Shown: piece after piece, positions 19,489 through 27,784 of the stretch | How the letters are laid out: each line of letters opens with the position of its first letter | Position numbering within the stretch: the stretch's first letter is position 1 | Assembly (NCBI GenBank): GCA_036389795.1 | Contig: DASVWD010000117.1 | Location: 1-56,961, forward strand | Length of the DNA: 56,961 nt | Direction: 5' to 3' | Source: Longimicrobium sp. | Lineage (GTDB): Bacteria > Gemmatimonadota > Gemmatimonadetes > Longimicrobiales > Longimicrobiaceae | The notes under the pieces: generated by a model | Seen by the model: only the letters and a program-made list of their open reading frames with translations | Told to the model about the DNA's origin: nothing | Databases searched by the model: none | Made by a program: the position numbers and the translations under genes

Positions 19489-20001
19489 ATGCGCCTCCGG
19501 CTCCTCCCCCTCGCCTTCGCCCTCCTGGCCGCCGCCCCCGCCGCCGCGCAGCAGCGGACCGCCGCGCTGGAGACCGCTCCCCGCGCCACGCTCCTCCCGG
19601 GCGACACGGTGCCGGACAGCGCGGGCGTGAAGCGGAGGCCGCCGGCCGAGCGGATCGCCGCGCGCAGCGCCACCGGCAGCCTGGGGTTCGTGGCCGGGGC
19701 GGTGGCCGGCGCGTACGCGGGCGGCACCGCGCTGAACGAGGGGGGTGAGGACGGCGGGCTGGTGGGGGCGGTCCTCGGCTCCGCGCTCGGCGGCGTCGTG
19801 GGCGGCGGGCTCGGCGCGGCGATGCCCCGGTACCGTGGCGGAAGGTGCGGCCACGGCGAGCGCTTCGGCCGCGGCCTGCTCGGCTCCCTCGTGGGCGTGC
19901 TGGTCGCCAGCGGCGTGGCCGGGGACCCGGACAACGAGGCCAACCTGGCGCTCTTCCCCCTCTTCGGCGGCCTCGGCGCCGGCCTCGCCGCCGACTGCTG
20001 A
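19489..20001 (+). CDS. Secreted glycine-rich protein, tandem paralogue 3
   Basis: A 170-aa paralogue with signal peptide AAAQQ and mature start RTAALETAP. GSLGFVAGAVAGAYAGG and GSALGGVVGGGLGAAMP are the glycine-rich segments, followed by RCGHGERFGRGLLGSLVG and the C-terminal AADC. A ribosome-binding site (GAGG) precedes the ATG. It is closer to copy 2 than copy 1 over the signal peptide, which suggests stepwise duplication. Function unknown. Confidence 0.8.
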   Translation: MRLRLLPLAFALLAAAPAAAQQRTAALETAPRATLLPGDTVPDSAGVKRRPPAERIAARSATGSLGFVAGAVAGAYAGGTALNEGGEDGGLVGAVLGSALGGVVGGGLGAAMPRYRGGRCGHGERFGRGLLGSLVGVLVASGVAGDPDNEANLALFPLFGGLGAGLAADC

Positions 20002-20278
20002 AGCTCTTCGCGATCCTGATCGGGTGATCCGCAGGGTCGAGGCATGCCCCGACCGGCGGATGCCGGCTCGCGCGCGGCAGGCGGTCTTTCGCGCGGACGC
20101 TGTCAGCGCTCGGACTCGCATGCTCGCCCCTACAAAACACGTCGCGCCGAGATTACCCGGGCCCGGATCTGCTCCCCCGCCGTCTTCCTTCCGCATTCTC
20201 CCGCAACACCTTATCTTCCTTCCGGCCTCGACCCGCCTCTCCCCTTCGCGCTCCACGACCGCCGTCTCTCCGAAGGCA
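20002..20278. repeat. Gap with a GGTCGAGGCATGCC palindrome relative
   Basis: GGTCGAGGCATGCCCCGACC at about 20037-20056 is a diverged relative of the GGGCGAGG palindromes, followed by CATGCTCGCCCCTAC near 20119. I see no gene in this gap. Confidence 0.45.
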
Positions 20279-20917
20279 ATGAACGGTCTGCGCATCTCCC
20301 GGCCGCCCGAGTCCGCCGCGCTGCGCTCCGGCACCCCCGAGACCGGCTCGCCGCCGACGCGCGGCTCCGGCGCCACCTTCGTGTCGGCGGGGGTGTCGGA
20401 CTTCGCGAGGTGGTTCGCGCCGCTCAAGCCGCACTTCCGGCGCTGGCGGTGGGTGCTGCACGCCGAGCCGCACGTCTTCCGCTTCCCGGACGACTGGTAC
20501 CGCGACTACGACGAGGCGCGCGGCGACTTCGCCAGCCCCGAGCTGAGGGCCGCCGAGCGGGCGGTGCTGGAGGAGCGCGACGACTGGCGCCTGGTGGAGG
20601 GCGCCTACCTGGAGGCGGTGGCCGACACGCTGCTGGACGACTGGGCCGACTTCTTCGCCCTGGCGGCGCCGGTGGGCGGGCTCGACGCCTTCCTGGAGCG
20701 CTACTGGGCCGCCCGGTCGCCCGAGGCCGCCCACGCGCTGCTCTCCTCGGCGGCGGCGCTCCACTTCTCGTGCGTGGACGGCGCCGTGTGGGAGGTGCAC
20801 GCGGCCGACGACGCGCTGCTGGACCTGGTCCGCCGCCACCTGGAGGGCGTCCCCGGCGCCCGCGCCGCCGACAGCTCGCTGATGCAGAGCCTCAAGCGCT
20901 ACGACGCCGGCGCCTGA
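20279..20917 (+). CDS. Conserved-looking cytoplasmic protein of unknown function
   Basis: A 212-aa acidic protein rich in Trp and Asp (SDFARWFAPLKPHFRRWRWVL, FPDDWYRDYDEARGDF, DTLLDDWADFFAL). It has no signal peptide or membrane segment and appears mostly helical. The ATG at 20279 is the first start that excludes the repeat-derived upstream sequence. I do not recognise the family. Confidence 0.65.
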   Translation: MNGLRISRPPESAALRSGTPETGSPPTRGSGATFVSAGVSDFARWFAPLKPHFRRWRWVLHAEPHVFRFPDDWYRDYDEARGDFASPELRAAERAVLEERDDWRLVEGAYLEAVADTLLDDWADFFALAAPVGGLDAFLERYWAARSPEAAHALLSSAAALHFSCVDGAVWEVHAADDALLDLVRRHLEGVPGARAADSSLMQSLKRYDAGA

Positions 20918-21029
20918 GCGCCGGGCCATTCACTCTTTGCACGCGCCGAAACCCGGGGCGCGGGCGGGCCGTACGGGCCGCACCGCCGCGCCGGAGGGGC
21001 GAGTGGATTTCGAAAAGCTGGGAGGAGAG

Positions 21030-21428
21030 ATGCTCGAGGAACGCCACGTGTCGTCGCCGCTCGTGCTGGTGCGCGACGCCGCCATCTTCTACGTCAAGCT
21101 GCTGCTGGACGGCCTCAAGGACGTCGTCCTCATCCAGGTGGGGCTGCTGGCGTTCTGCGTCGACCTCATCTTCATGCTGTTCACCGGCAGGCGCCGCAGC
21201 CGCTTCTTCTACTCGGTGCTGGCGCTGGGCGAGAAGATCGACCTGTGGCTGAACCTGTACGGCGCGGCCAAGGGCGCGGGCACCAACCCCGACGGCCTCT
21301 TCGGCGAGAGCCGCGCGGGCGACGACACGCTGCTGGGCGAGCTGGAGCTGCTGGCGCGCAAGGAGGAGCGCGCCGCCGCCCGCCCCGCCGCCCGGATCCG
21401 CCCGCGACCGGGCATCGGCGGCGCGTAG
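21030..21428 (+). CDS. Small membrane-associated protein, unknown function
   Basis: From the ATG at 21030, preceded by a strong GGGAGGAG, the product is 132 aa. A GTG at 21003 behind GGAGGGG is the alternative. The N-terminal third carries hydrophobic stretches (PLVLVRDAAIFYVKLLLDGL and VVLIQVGLLAFCVDLIFML) followed by RRRSRFF, a helical DLWLNLYGAAKGAG region and a charged tail. It is likely a small inner-membrane protein with a cytosolic tail. No family is recognised. Confidence 0.72.
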   Translation: MLEERHVSSPLVLVRDAAIFYVKLLLDGLKDVVLIQVGLLAFCVDLIFMLFTGRRRSRFFYSVLALGEKIDLWLNLYGAAKGAGTNPDGLFGESRAGDDTLLGELELLARKEERAAARPAARIRPRPGIGGA

Positions 21429-21451
21429 CCGGCGACACCATCGGACGAGAC

Positions 21452-21485
21452 AGGGCTCCCGCATTGTCGCGGGGGCCCTCTTTTC
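21452..21485 (+). terminator. Rho-independent terminator
   Basis: AGGGCTCCCGC pairs with GCGGGGGCCCT and is followed by CTTTTC, 24 bp past the stop of the small membrane protein. Confidence 0.82.
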
Positions 21486-21567
21486 GTAGCTCCGCGTCGT
21501 ACGAGATCCGGATGGACGACGGTTGGTGAAGCGAGCGGGCATCCGCGCCGCTACCGCGCCCAACCCA

Positions 21568-21646
21568 CCTGCCGGGGTGAGAAGATTCTTCGGCCCTGCG
21601 ACGATCCGTGCGGATGCTGGTCCGGTGTGGCCGGGCCTCAGAATGA
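21568..21646 (+). repeat. Half copy (right arm) of the large inverted-repeat element
   Basis: GGTGAGAAGATTCTTCGGCC followed about 45 bp later by GGGCCTCAGAATGAC matches the right arm of the elements at 38871-39105 and 47927-48170. The left arm is missing. Confidence 0.45.
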
Positions 21647-21709
21647 CGCCGGATACCAACTGATCTTCCGGATCTGGCGTCAGTCATCCAAGACCGGAAA
21701 ACAGCCGGC

Positions 21710-21775
21710 CTCACGCAGAGCAGCGGAGTCAGCGGAGAACACGTCGTTCTCCGCTGACTCTGTTGCTCTGCGTGA
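21710..21775. repeat. Tandem-repeat hairpin, copy 2
   Basis: CTCACGCAGAGCAGCGGAG pairs with CTCTGTTGCTCTGCGTGA, and AGCGGAGAAC with GTTCTCCGCT. The arms differ in sequence from copy 1, but the changes remain complementary. The remainder of the gap (21776-22423) is about 650 bp of lower-GC sequence in which I see no supported gene; it should contain the promoter of the next gene. Confidence 0.8.
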
Positions 21776-22423
21776 TTCTGGTCTTCTCAATATGGATCTT
21801 CCGCCGCCGCGGGCCGTCCGGAGCCGCTGCCGTGGATTGCGGCGGTTCGTGCAAAACACGGCGGCGTCCTGCAATCCACCGGCGGCGAAGCGCGGCACGG
21901 CCGCGTCGAAAGCTCGCACCCGGGAGAAAAGGATGGGAACATCCGTCGTAGCGCTGTATCGAATCTTCCTGCATTGGAAAAAAACCGAACGGAGCCGCCG
22001 GGGAGAGCGCCTCCCGATCTTGCTGTCCCCGCGCGGATCCCGCCGTGCGCGCACCCTGGCCGGCCGTTTGCTCTACAGCGCCCCCGTTTCACCGGAACGA
22101 CCCATCGACCGACACGACGGACGCCGGCCCGGCGGTATGACACGGGGTCGGCGTCGGAAGCCGTCCGCAGCTGGTGGAAGTCGTTTCCGTCCAAGCGGTT
22201 GCTGCACGCCACGCGGTCGCGGTCCCGCAGTGCACTTCAACCCCGAATGTCGTCTTTCGGGCTGCAATCCGTATACGGTATTCACCAGCGTGTGACGCGG
22301 CGCCGGACCGAGTCGTCAGCCCCACCGCATCACCCTGACAGAGCGATCCACCGGCGCCCGAGCTCCGGCCGGCGTCCGCGTCCGCAGCACTGCCGGGACG
22401 TGATCCCCCACACCGCCGATCCA

Positions 22424-24628
22424 ATGTCCGTCACGAGCCCCGAAGCGATCCGCATCCCCGCGCTCGGCCCGCACGCCCCCGCGTCGCAGGCCACGCTGGA
22501 GCGGCTGGCCGCCTTCGCCGAGCGGATGCTGGAGGTCCCCGTCTCGCTGATCTCCCTGGTCGACGGCGAGCGCCCCGTCTCGAGCCCCGAGGGCAACGGC
22601 GACGCCTGGAGGGCGCGGCGCCAGGCCCCGCTCGCTCGCTCGCTCGACCAGTACGCGGTGCGCTCGGGGCGGCCGCTCCTGATCGAGGACGCGCGCATCC
22701 ACCCGCTGGTGCGCGAGAACCCGGTGGTGTGGATGGGCGAGGTGGCGTACGCCGGGGTGCCGATCCGCGCCGCCGACGGGAGCGTCACCGGGAGCTTCTG
22801 CGCCATCGACACCCGCCCGCGCGCCTGGACCGACGAGGAGATCGACCTGCTGGACCACCTGGCCGACTTCGCCGCGCTGGTGATCGAGCGGCGGGCGAAC
22901 CCGGGCGCGTCCGAGGCGACGTTCGTGGGCGCGCTGGGCCCCACGCGCGGCCGGCTCAGCTTGCGCATGCTGGAGAAGGCGGTGGAGACGATGCAGATCG
23001 GCGTCACCATCACCGACGTCGAGGGGCGCATCCTCTACACCAACCCGGCCGACGCGCGGATGCACGGCTACCGCATCGAGGAGCTGCGCGGCAAGCACGG
23101 CCGCATCTTCGCCCCGCCCGAGAACGCCCGGCCGATCGAGCGCACCCGGCTGGAGGAGGTCACCAGCTGGAGCCGCGAGACGGTGAACCTGCGCAAGGAC
23201 GGCTCGCTCTTCCCCGTGCTGCTGCGCTCCGACGTGGTGAAGGACTCGCGCGGCCGCCCCGTGGGGCTGGTCACCTGCTGCGAAGACATCACCAGCCGCA
23301 AGGAGCTGGAGCGGCAGCTGCTGCGCAACGCCTTCTTCGACTCGCTCACGGGGCTGCCCAACCGCGGCCTCTTCACCCACCGGCTGGAGATGGCGGTGGA
23401 GCGCGCCCGCCGCGGCGAGGCGAGCTTCGCGGTGGTGATGGTGGGGCTCGACCGCTTCAAGGTGGTCAACGAGGGGCTGGGCCGCCGCGCCGGCGACGAG
23501 CTGCTGGGGAAGGTGGCCGAGCGGCTGCGCTGCTGCGTGCGCCACGCCGACGACCTGCTGGCGCACATCGGCGGCGACGAGTTCGCGCTGCTCCTGGACG
23601 GGATCGAGGGGATCGGCGAGGCCACGCGCGCGGCCACCTGCGTGCAGGAGGCGCTGGCGAGGCCGTTCGACGTGGGCGGCACCGAGGTGTTCACCGGGGC
23701 CAGCATCGGGATCGCGCTCAGCTACTCGGGCTACGAGCGCGCCGAGGACGTGATGCGCGACGCCAACCTGGCCATGTACCGCTCCAAGGACGCGCACAAG
23801 GGGCAGTACGAGGTGTTCGACCGCGACATGCACGCGGCGGCCATGACGCGCCTCAGGCTGGAGATGGACCTGCGCCGGGCGCTGGAGCGCGGCGAGCTGA
23901 GGGTGCACTACCAGCCGATCGTGTCGCTGGAGACGGGGCGGATCGCGGGGTTCGAGGCGCTGGCGCGCTGGGAGCACCCCGAGCGCGGGCTGATCCTCCC
24001 CGACGACTTCATCCCCCTGGCCGAGGAGACGGGGCTGATCCTGCCGATCGGGATCTGGGTGCTGGAGGAGGCGTGCCGCGAGCTCAAGCGCTGGCAGGAT
24101 CGGGCCGGCGCGCGCCGGGCGCCGCTCACCATGGCGGTGAACCTCTCGGCCAAGCAGTTCGCGCAGCCGGACCTGGTGGACCGGGTGGAGCGGGTGCTGC
24201 GCGGGACGGGGGTGGCGCGCGGGACGCTCAAGCTGGAGATCACCGAGAGCGTGATCATGCAGCACACCGACTCGGTGACCGACACGCTGCACCGGCTGAA
24301 GGCGCTGGGGGTGCAGATCCACATCGACGACTTCGGCACCGGCTACTCGTCGCTGGGCTACCTGCACCGCCTCCCGCTGGACGCGCTCAAGATCGACCGC
24401 TCGTTCGTGCGCCCGGGCGCGGGCGAGGACGCGCTGCACCTGGTGCGCACCATCGTGGCGCTGGCGCACGCGCTGGGGGTGGCGGTGGTCACCGAGGGGG
24501 TGGAGACGGAGGAGCTGCTGAAGGAGCTGCGCACGCTGCGCTGCGAGTACGGGCAGGGCTACCTCTTCTCCCGGCCCCTCTCGAAGGAGGCCGTGGAGGC
24601 GCTCTTCGCGGAGGATCCGCGCTGGTAG
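22424..24628 (+). CDS. GAF-PAS-GGDEF-EAL cyclic-di-GMP signalling protein
   Basis: A 734-aa cytoplasmic protein. The domains are GAF (about 20-157), PAS (about 183-295), GGDEF (about 300-465; intact GGDEF at 383-387) and EAL (about 480-725; EALARW at 511, NLSAKQF, EITES, DDFGTGYSSLGYL and TEGVET all present). Both the cyclase and phosphodiesterase active sites look complete, so it may be bifunctional or one half may be regulatory. The inhibitory RxxD site before GGDEF reads HADD, so product inhibition may be lost. The sensory input is unknown. The frame is open farther upstream, but that part has no domain homology, and the ATG at 22424 begins the coherent protein. Confidence 0.93.
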   Translation: MSVTSPEAIRIPALGPHAPASQATLERLAAFAERMLEVPVSLISLVDGERPVSSPEGNGDAWRARRQAPLARSLDQYAVRSGRPLLIEDARIHPLVRENPVVWMGEVAYAGVPIRAADGSVTGSFCAIDTRPRAWTDEEIDLLDHLADFAALVIERRANPGASEATFVGALGPTRGRLSLRMLEKAVETMQIGVTITDVEGRILYTNPADARMHGYRIEELRGKHGRIFAPPENARPIERTRLEEVTSWSRETVNLRKDGSLFPVLLRSDVVKDSRGRPVGLVTCCEDITSRKELERQLLRNAFFDSLTGLPNRGLFTHRLEMAVERARRGEASFAVVMVGLDRFKVVNEGLGRRAGDELLGKVAERLRCCVRHADDLLAHIGGDEFALLLDGIEGIGEATRAATCVQEALARPFDVGGTEVFTGASIGIALSYSGYERAEDVMRDANLAMYRSKDAHKGQYEVFDRDMHAAAMTRLRLEMDLRRALERGELRVHYQPIVSLETGRIAGFEALARWEHPERGLILPDDFIPLAEETGLILPIGIWVLEEACRELKRWQDRAGARRAPLTMAVNLSAKQFAQPDLVDRVERVLRGTGVARGTLKLEITESVIMQHTDSVTDTLHRLKALGVQIHIDDFGTGYSSLGYLHRLPLDALKIDRSFVRPGAGEDALHLVRTIVALAHALGVAVVTEGVETEELLKELRTLRCEYGQGYLFSRPLSKEAVEALFAEDPRW

Positions 24629-24651
24629 CGAGTAGAACAAGTGCACGCATC

Positions 24652-24690
24652 AAAAGCCCGCCTCCGCGATGTGCGCAGGCGGGCTTTCTC
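24652..24690 (+). terminator. Rho-independent terminator after the GGDEF-EAL gene
   Basis: AAAGCCCGCCT and AGGCGGGCTTT form an 11-bp stem ending in a T-rich tract, 24 bp past the stop. It marks the boundary at which base composition drops toward 50% G+C. Confidence 0.88.
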
Positions 24691-24925
24691 GTTCCTTCAT
24701 GTGAGGATATTGAACTCACTAGGCCCACGGTCCTGTTTAACCACCACTATCCCACTCCGACAGCCAAAGGGGGAGACAAAGGTCCTCTAACGAGAGAGGC
24801 TTCGCGCTCGTGAAAAATCGGTGAGAAGATTACCACCTGTCTTGCTTACGCGGATACGTGAATGCTATCCTTACGCACCAGCAAGACTGGTCGAGGTCTA
24901 CCTTGTGAGCGAGAGAGAGCTGACT

Positions 24926-25663
24926 GTGAGTTATGTTAAGCCGATCCTTATCGAAATCTATTCTGAAACCCACTTTGAGTCTGGTAGCTTTCCTCCCGAT
25001 CAATTCTTCGATGTTGTACCACGACTGAAGGAGATCGGGTTTTCCGAGGTCGAGATTGGAGAGGTCGGACTCATTGCCGTTGATGCCGAAGAGCAACAAG
25101 TTACCCACTCGAATGTGCCGCGGATTCGCTGCTGGACTAAGGATCGGTCACGGCTCGTTCAACTCTCCGAAGATGTGGTTGTTGTAAATCTAGTAGGTGA
25201 ATATCCCGGCTGGGATGCTTTCAGGGACCTGTTTTCCTCAGCACACGACACTCTCCCCGACCCGCTCGTATCTCGAAAAGTCGAGTCCCTATCTCTAAAC
25301 ACGATTGACAGACTTCGTGTGCCTCGACAAGGCTATAGGCTTGGTCGATACCTCGCTTGCGGGGGTAAATTCCTTCCGGAGTGGTACAGTGAGTCCACGG
25401 AGGCAGTTGATATCACCTTAGGACGCGGGATTCTACAAGAAGATGGGTTCAATCGACAGTTTCGGTTCAAAGTTCGAGTGAAAGCGGAGGTCTCAGCCGA
25501 GATCCGTTCTACTTTTCACGATCTCGTTCAAGCGCAGTTGAGTCTACATAAGGCACTCGAGAAACTTCACGATGAATCCTCGAGAGCCTTTGAGGAGATG
25601 ATCACTAACGAGACCCGGCATTCCGTCATGGGAGGAGAGAAGAGCTATGCCAATAACCGCTGA
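24926..25663 (+). CDS. TIGR04255-family-like protein, first gene of a low-GC cassette
   Basis: A 245-aa product from the GTG at 24926 behind GAGAGAGAG. The frame is open to 24821, but the chosen start places the family's characteristic Pro-x-x-x-Glu beta strand (KPILIEIYSETHFES) at the N-terminus, as in TIGR04255 proteins. Later landmarks are RIRCWTKDRSRLVQLSEDVVVVNLVGEYPGWDAF, then VESLSLNTIDRLRVP, and a C-terminal helical FHDLVQAQLSLHKALEKLHDESSRAFEEMI. The family is sporadic and functionally uncharacterised. Codon use is much less G/C-ending than in neighbouring genes. The stop overlaps the next start by 17 bp, implying coupled translation. Confidence 0.72.
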   Translation: MSYVKPILIEIYSETHFESGSFPPDQFFDVVPRLKEIGFSEVEIGEVGLIAVDAEEQQVTHSNVPRIRCWTKDRSRLVQLSEDVVVVNLVGEYPGWDAFRDLFSSAHDTLPDPLVSRKVESLSLNTIDRLRVPRQGYRLGRYLACGGKFLPEWYSESTEAVDITLGRGILQEDGFNRQFRFKVRVKAEVSAEIRSTFHDLVQAQLSLHKALEKLHDESSRAFEEMITNETRHSVMGGEKSYANNR

Positions 25664-26198
25664 GCCTAAAACCGACGTGGCGATCCACGATTTCATTGAG
25701 GAGCTACCAGTTTCCTACGCTCACCTACCCGGTGAACTGACTATACAAACTCCTCATGATCTCTCGATCACTACTCCGTTGCTTAGCGCTACGATCAATT
25801 TCCACTCCGAATCGATAGCCGCAGCGCGATTGGAGCAGATGAAGTCCGCTGCAGTGGCTGAGTTGGAGCGTTACGCCCGGTATCGGCGCGGGTGGGATGG
25901 CTATTCGGGGGAGCCATTTGCGCGTAAGCTGATCGACGATAGCATCAGGATTATCAGAGTAGCAGCAGCCTTCTTTGCAGAGGCTGGAGTACTTCCGACA
26001 GAGTTGACGACCGGGCCCGCAAGTGATGGATCCTTGGATATCGAGATTAGGACAGAGTCGAAGCGGCTGATTCTCACACTCTATCCTAACAGCCGAGAGG
26101 TTTACGTCTACCGAGAGGACGATGGAAACGCATCCGAGGAAGTCCGCAGCTTTTCACGGCCTCTTTTGGTCGAACAGCTTCTTTGGCTGGTTAGTTAG
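25647..26198 (+). CDS. Unknown protein with GWDGY motif, second gene of the cassette
   Basis: A 183-aa protein with GGAGGAG about 9 bp before the ATG. Residues 57-115 are a predicted helical block with a YRRGWDGYSGEPF motif (82-91) followed by a helix. Residues 117-155 form a probable beta region with DGSLDIEI and LYPNSREVYVY. This arrangement (GWDG, then Pro, then DGxIxxE, then a C-terminal strand) recurs in uncharacterised bacterial proteins in my memory, but I cannot name a Pfam family. The low-GC codon use matches genes 1 and 3. No catalytic motif is visible, so a structural, antitoxin or adaptor role is only speculation. Confidence 0.65.
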   Translation: MPITAEPKTDVAIHDFIEELPVSYAHLPGELTIQTPHDLSITTPLLSATINFHSESIAAARLEQMKSAAVAELERYARYRRGWDGYSGEPFARKLIDDSIRIIRVAAAFFAEAGVLPTELTTGPASDGSLDIEIRTESKRLILTLYPNSREVYVYREDDGNASEEVRSFSRPLLVEQLLWLVS

Positions 26199-26202
26199 GC
26201 GT

Positions 26203-26601
26203 GTGTTTCAACGCCTATGGAAAGAGGTTCCTGGACCGATTCCTGATCGAGAAATACTTTGGAGATCAATCTACAAACGAGACCAGTTATATGCTGACGG
26301 AAGCATCAAACCAGCGTTCTTTCGTGATCGTAAGGGACTGTCGTGCGATCTTGCGCGGTTCAGTACGGTTGAACGGTCACGGAGAGGCTACGGCCATCCA
26401 CCGCAATGGCCAGATGAGTCTGGGTTGGTGGAGTTTACCGTAAAGGCGGTTCGGAACAATGATAGTGATGTTGAGCATCGTCCCACTCGCGAGCCCTTCA
26501 TAAATTATTCGCATTGCCAATTCACGTCACAACTCGGAAGCGGTCAAGCAGAGAATTTAGCTAAATCGGTCGAATTTCGCGTTCGGCCACGACTAAGGTA
26601 A
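26203..26601 (+). CDS. Unknown protein, third gene of the cassette
   Basis: A 132-aa protein from the GTG at 26203, only 4 bp after the preceding stop. An in-frame start at 26122 would overlap the second gene by 77 bp. The body, DREILWRSIYKRDQLYADGS then IKPAFFRDRKGLSCDLARF and a later VEHRPTREPFINYSHCQF, follows a pattern (Ile/Leu, DGS, AFxDxxGLS, then V-H-P, then N-x-x-H) seen in small uncharacterised proteins encoded next to similar partners. No catalytic site is evident. Overlapping frames make the start uncertain, but the motif-bearing frame is convincing. Confidence 0.6.
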   Translation: MFQRLWKEVPGPIPDREILWRSIYKRDQLYADGSIKPAFFRDRKGLSCDLARFSTVERSRRGYGHPPQWPDESGLVEFTVKAVRNNDSDVEHRPTREPFINYSHCQFTSQLGSGQAENLAKSVEFRVRPRLR

Positions 26602-26619
26602 AGTCTTCGAAGAAACCGG

Positions 26620-27666
26620 TCAGTGAGACTTGCCAGGTAAGTCTCCATTTCTATGCAACCCGGGTAACGAGATCACCCACGCTCCCTCCAGTACCACCTC
26701 CCCCAGCTCCGACGGCGACAGCGGGTCGTCGCGGTCGATGACGACCCAGGCGGAGGCGTCGCCGCGCGGCAGCACGCCCTCCACCTTCCCGTCGAACGCC
26801 GTCCCGTCCTCCCGCGTCACCGGTGCCCAGCGGCCGCCGTCCGAGTCCAGCACGCCGAGCGCGGAGCCCACGACCGGGCCGTCGCGCACGGCGTCGGGCG
26901 AGTCCTCGGCCGCCGCGGAGAAGAGGACCGCGCCGCCCAGCGCCGCCGCGTCGGTGAAGGTGAGCGGCAGCCCGCCGAGCCCGCCCAGATCGTACTGGAC
27001 GACGTCTTCCGGCGCGGGCGGCGGCGAGGCGGCTGGGTCGCGCAGGTAGGCGAGGAGCGCGGAGAGGCCGAGGTCGCACGAGGCGTTCACCGGGATGAGC
27101 CCGCCCCGGGGCGCGCCGTTGCCGCGGTTGAACAGCCGCAGCACGCCGCCGAGCGCCACCGCGCCCTCGACGTTCAGCTCGCTGCCGGAGAAGCCGCGCG
27201 CCGCGCGCAGGCCGGCATAGAGCGCGGAGGCGTCGACCACCCGCACCCCGGGCCCGGCGCCCCCCGCGTCGCGCAGGACGGCGATCCGCTCGCGCAGGGG
27301 CGTGGAGCCGGAGCCGAAGGCGAGCAGCAGTTCCTCCCCGCCGTCCGCGACGGCGACGCACGCCTCCAGGTCCAGCTTGAAGCGCTTGTTGCCGCGCAGG
27401 TCGTCGAACTGCCGCAGCCCGCCCTCGCCCGCCGGCAGGGTGACGACGTCCGCGCCGCCGCCCGCCGGGTCGAGGAGCACCACGAAGTTGGCGTCGTCCT
27501 GGATCACCGCGATGCGGCCGCCGAAGCGCGTGAGCCCCGAGGCCGCCCGCACGTGCGCCGGCCGGTCGAGCGACGGGTCGGCGCCGGCCGCGTAGCGCAG
27601 CGGCTCTGTGCGCACGAGGCGGGCGGCGAGCGCCGGGTCGCGGCGGACGGGGATGCGTGGCGGCAT
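26620..27666 (-). CDS. DUF6929-like protein, probable beta-propeller
   Basis: A 348-aa product from the ATG at 27666; a GTG at 27720 would add 18 residues and has GAGGAG immediately upstream, so the start is open. The sequence has repeated short beta-rich blocks (SGLTRFGGRIAVIQDDANFVVLLD, KLDLEACVAVADGGEELLLAFGSG, NVEGAVALGGVLRLFNRGNG, GKVEGVLPRGDASAWVVIDRDDP) resembling DUF6929 proteins, which look like propellers. There is no signal peptide. High-GC composition returns here, marking the right edge of the low-GC island. Function unknown. Confidence 0.65.
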   Translation of the reverse strand: MPPRIPVRRDPALAARLVRTEPLRYAAGADPSLDRPAHVRAASGLTRFGGRIAVIQDDANFVVLLDPAGGGADVVTLPAGEGGLRQFDDLRGNKRFKLDLEACVAVADGGEELLLAFGSGSTPLRERIAVLRDAGGAGPGVRVVDASALYAGLRAARGFSGSELNVEGAVALGGVLRLFNRGNGAPRGGLIPVNASCDLGLSALLAYLRDPAASPPPAPEDVVQYDLGGLGGLPLTFTDAAALGGAVLFSAAAEDSPDAVRDGPVVGSALGVLDSDGGRWAPVTREDGTAFDGKVEGVLPRGDASAWVVIDRDDPLSPSELGEVVLEGAWVISLPGLHRNGDLPGKSH

Positions 27667-27784
27667 GGCTGGGCGCGGGTCGATTGCGGCGTCGGCGAGG
27701 GGAAGGTAGAACGGGCGCACGCTCCTCGCATCATCCGAACCCGGCGCAGGCCACGGACGGCGGAGCGAGCCAGGTGATCGGGGG

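Noticed and set aside
21974-22423. N-terminal extension of the GGDEF-EAL protein
   Set aside because: The frame is open, but the residues are Arg/Pro-rich without domain homology. The ATG at 22424 starts the GAF-containing protein.
22316-24646. A long minus-strand frame opposite the GGDEF-EAL gene
   Set aside because: Composition is His/Arg/Gln-rich and repetitive, typical of an antisense shadow; the plus strand has complete GGDEF and EAL motifs.
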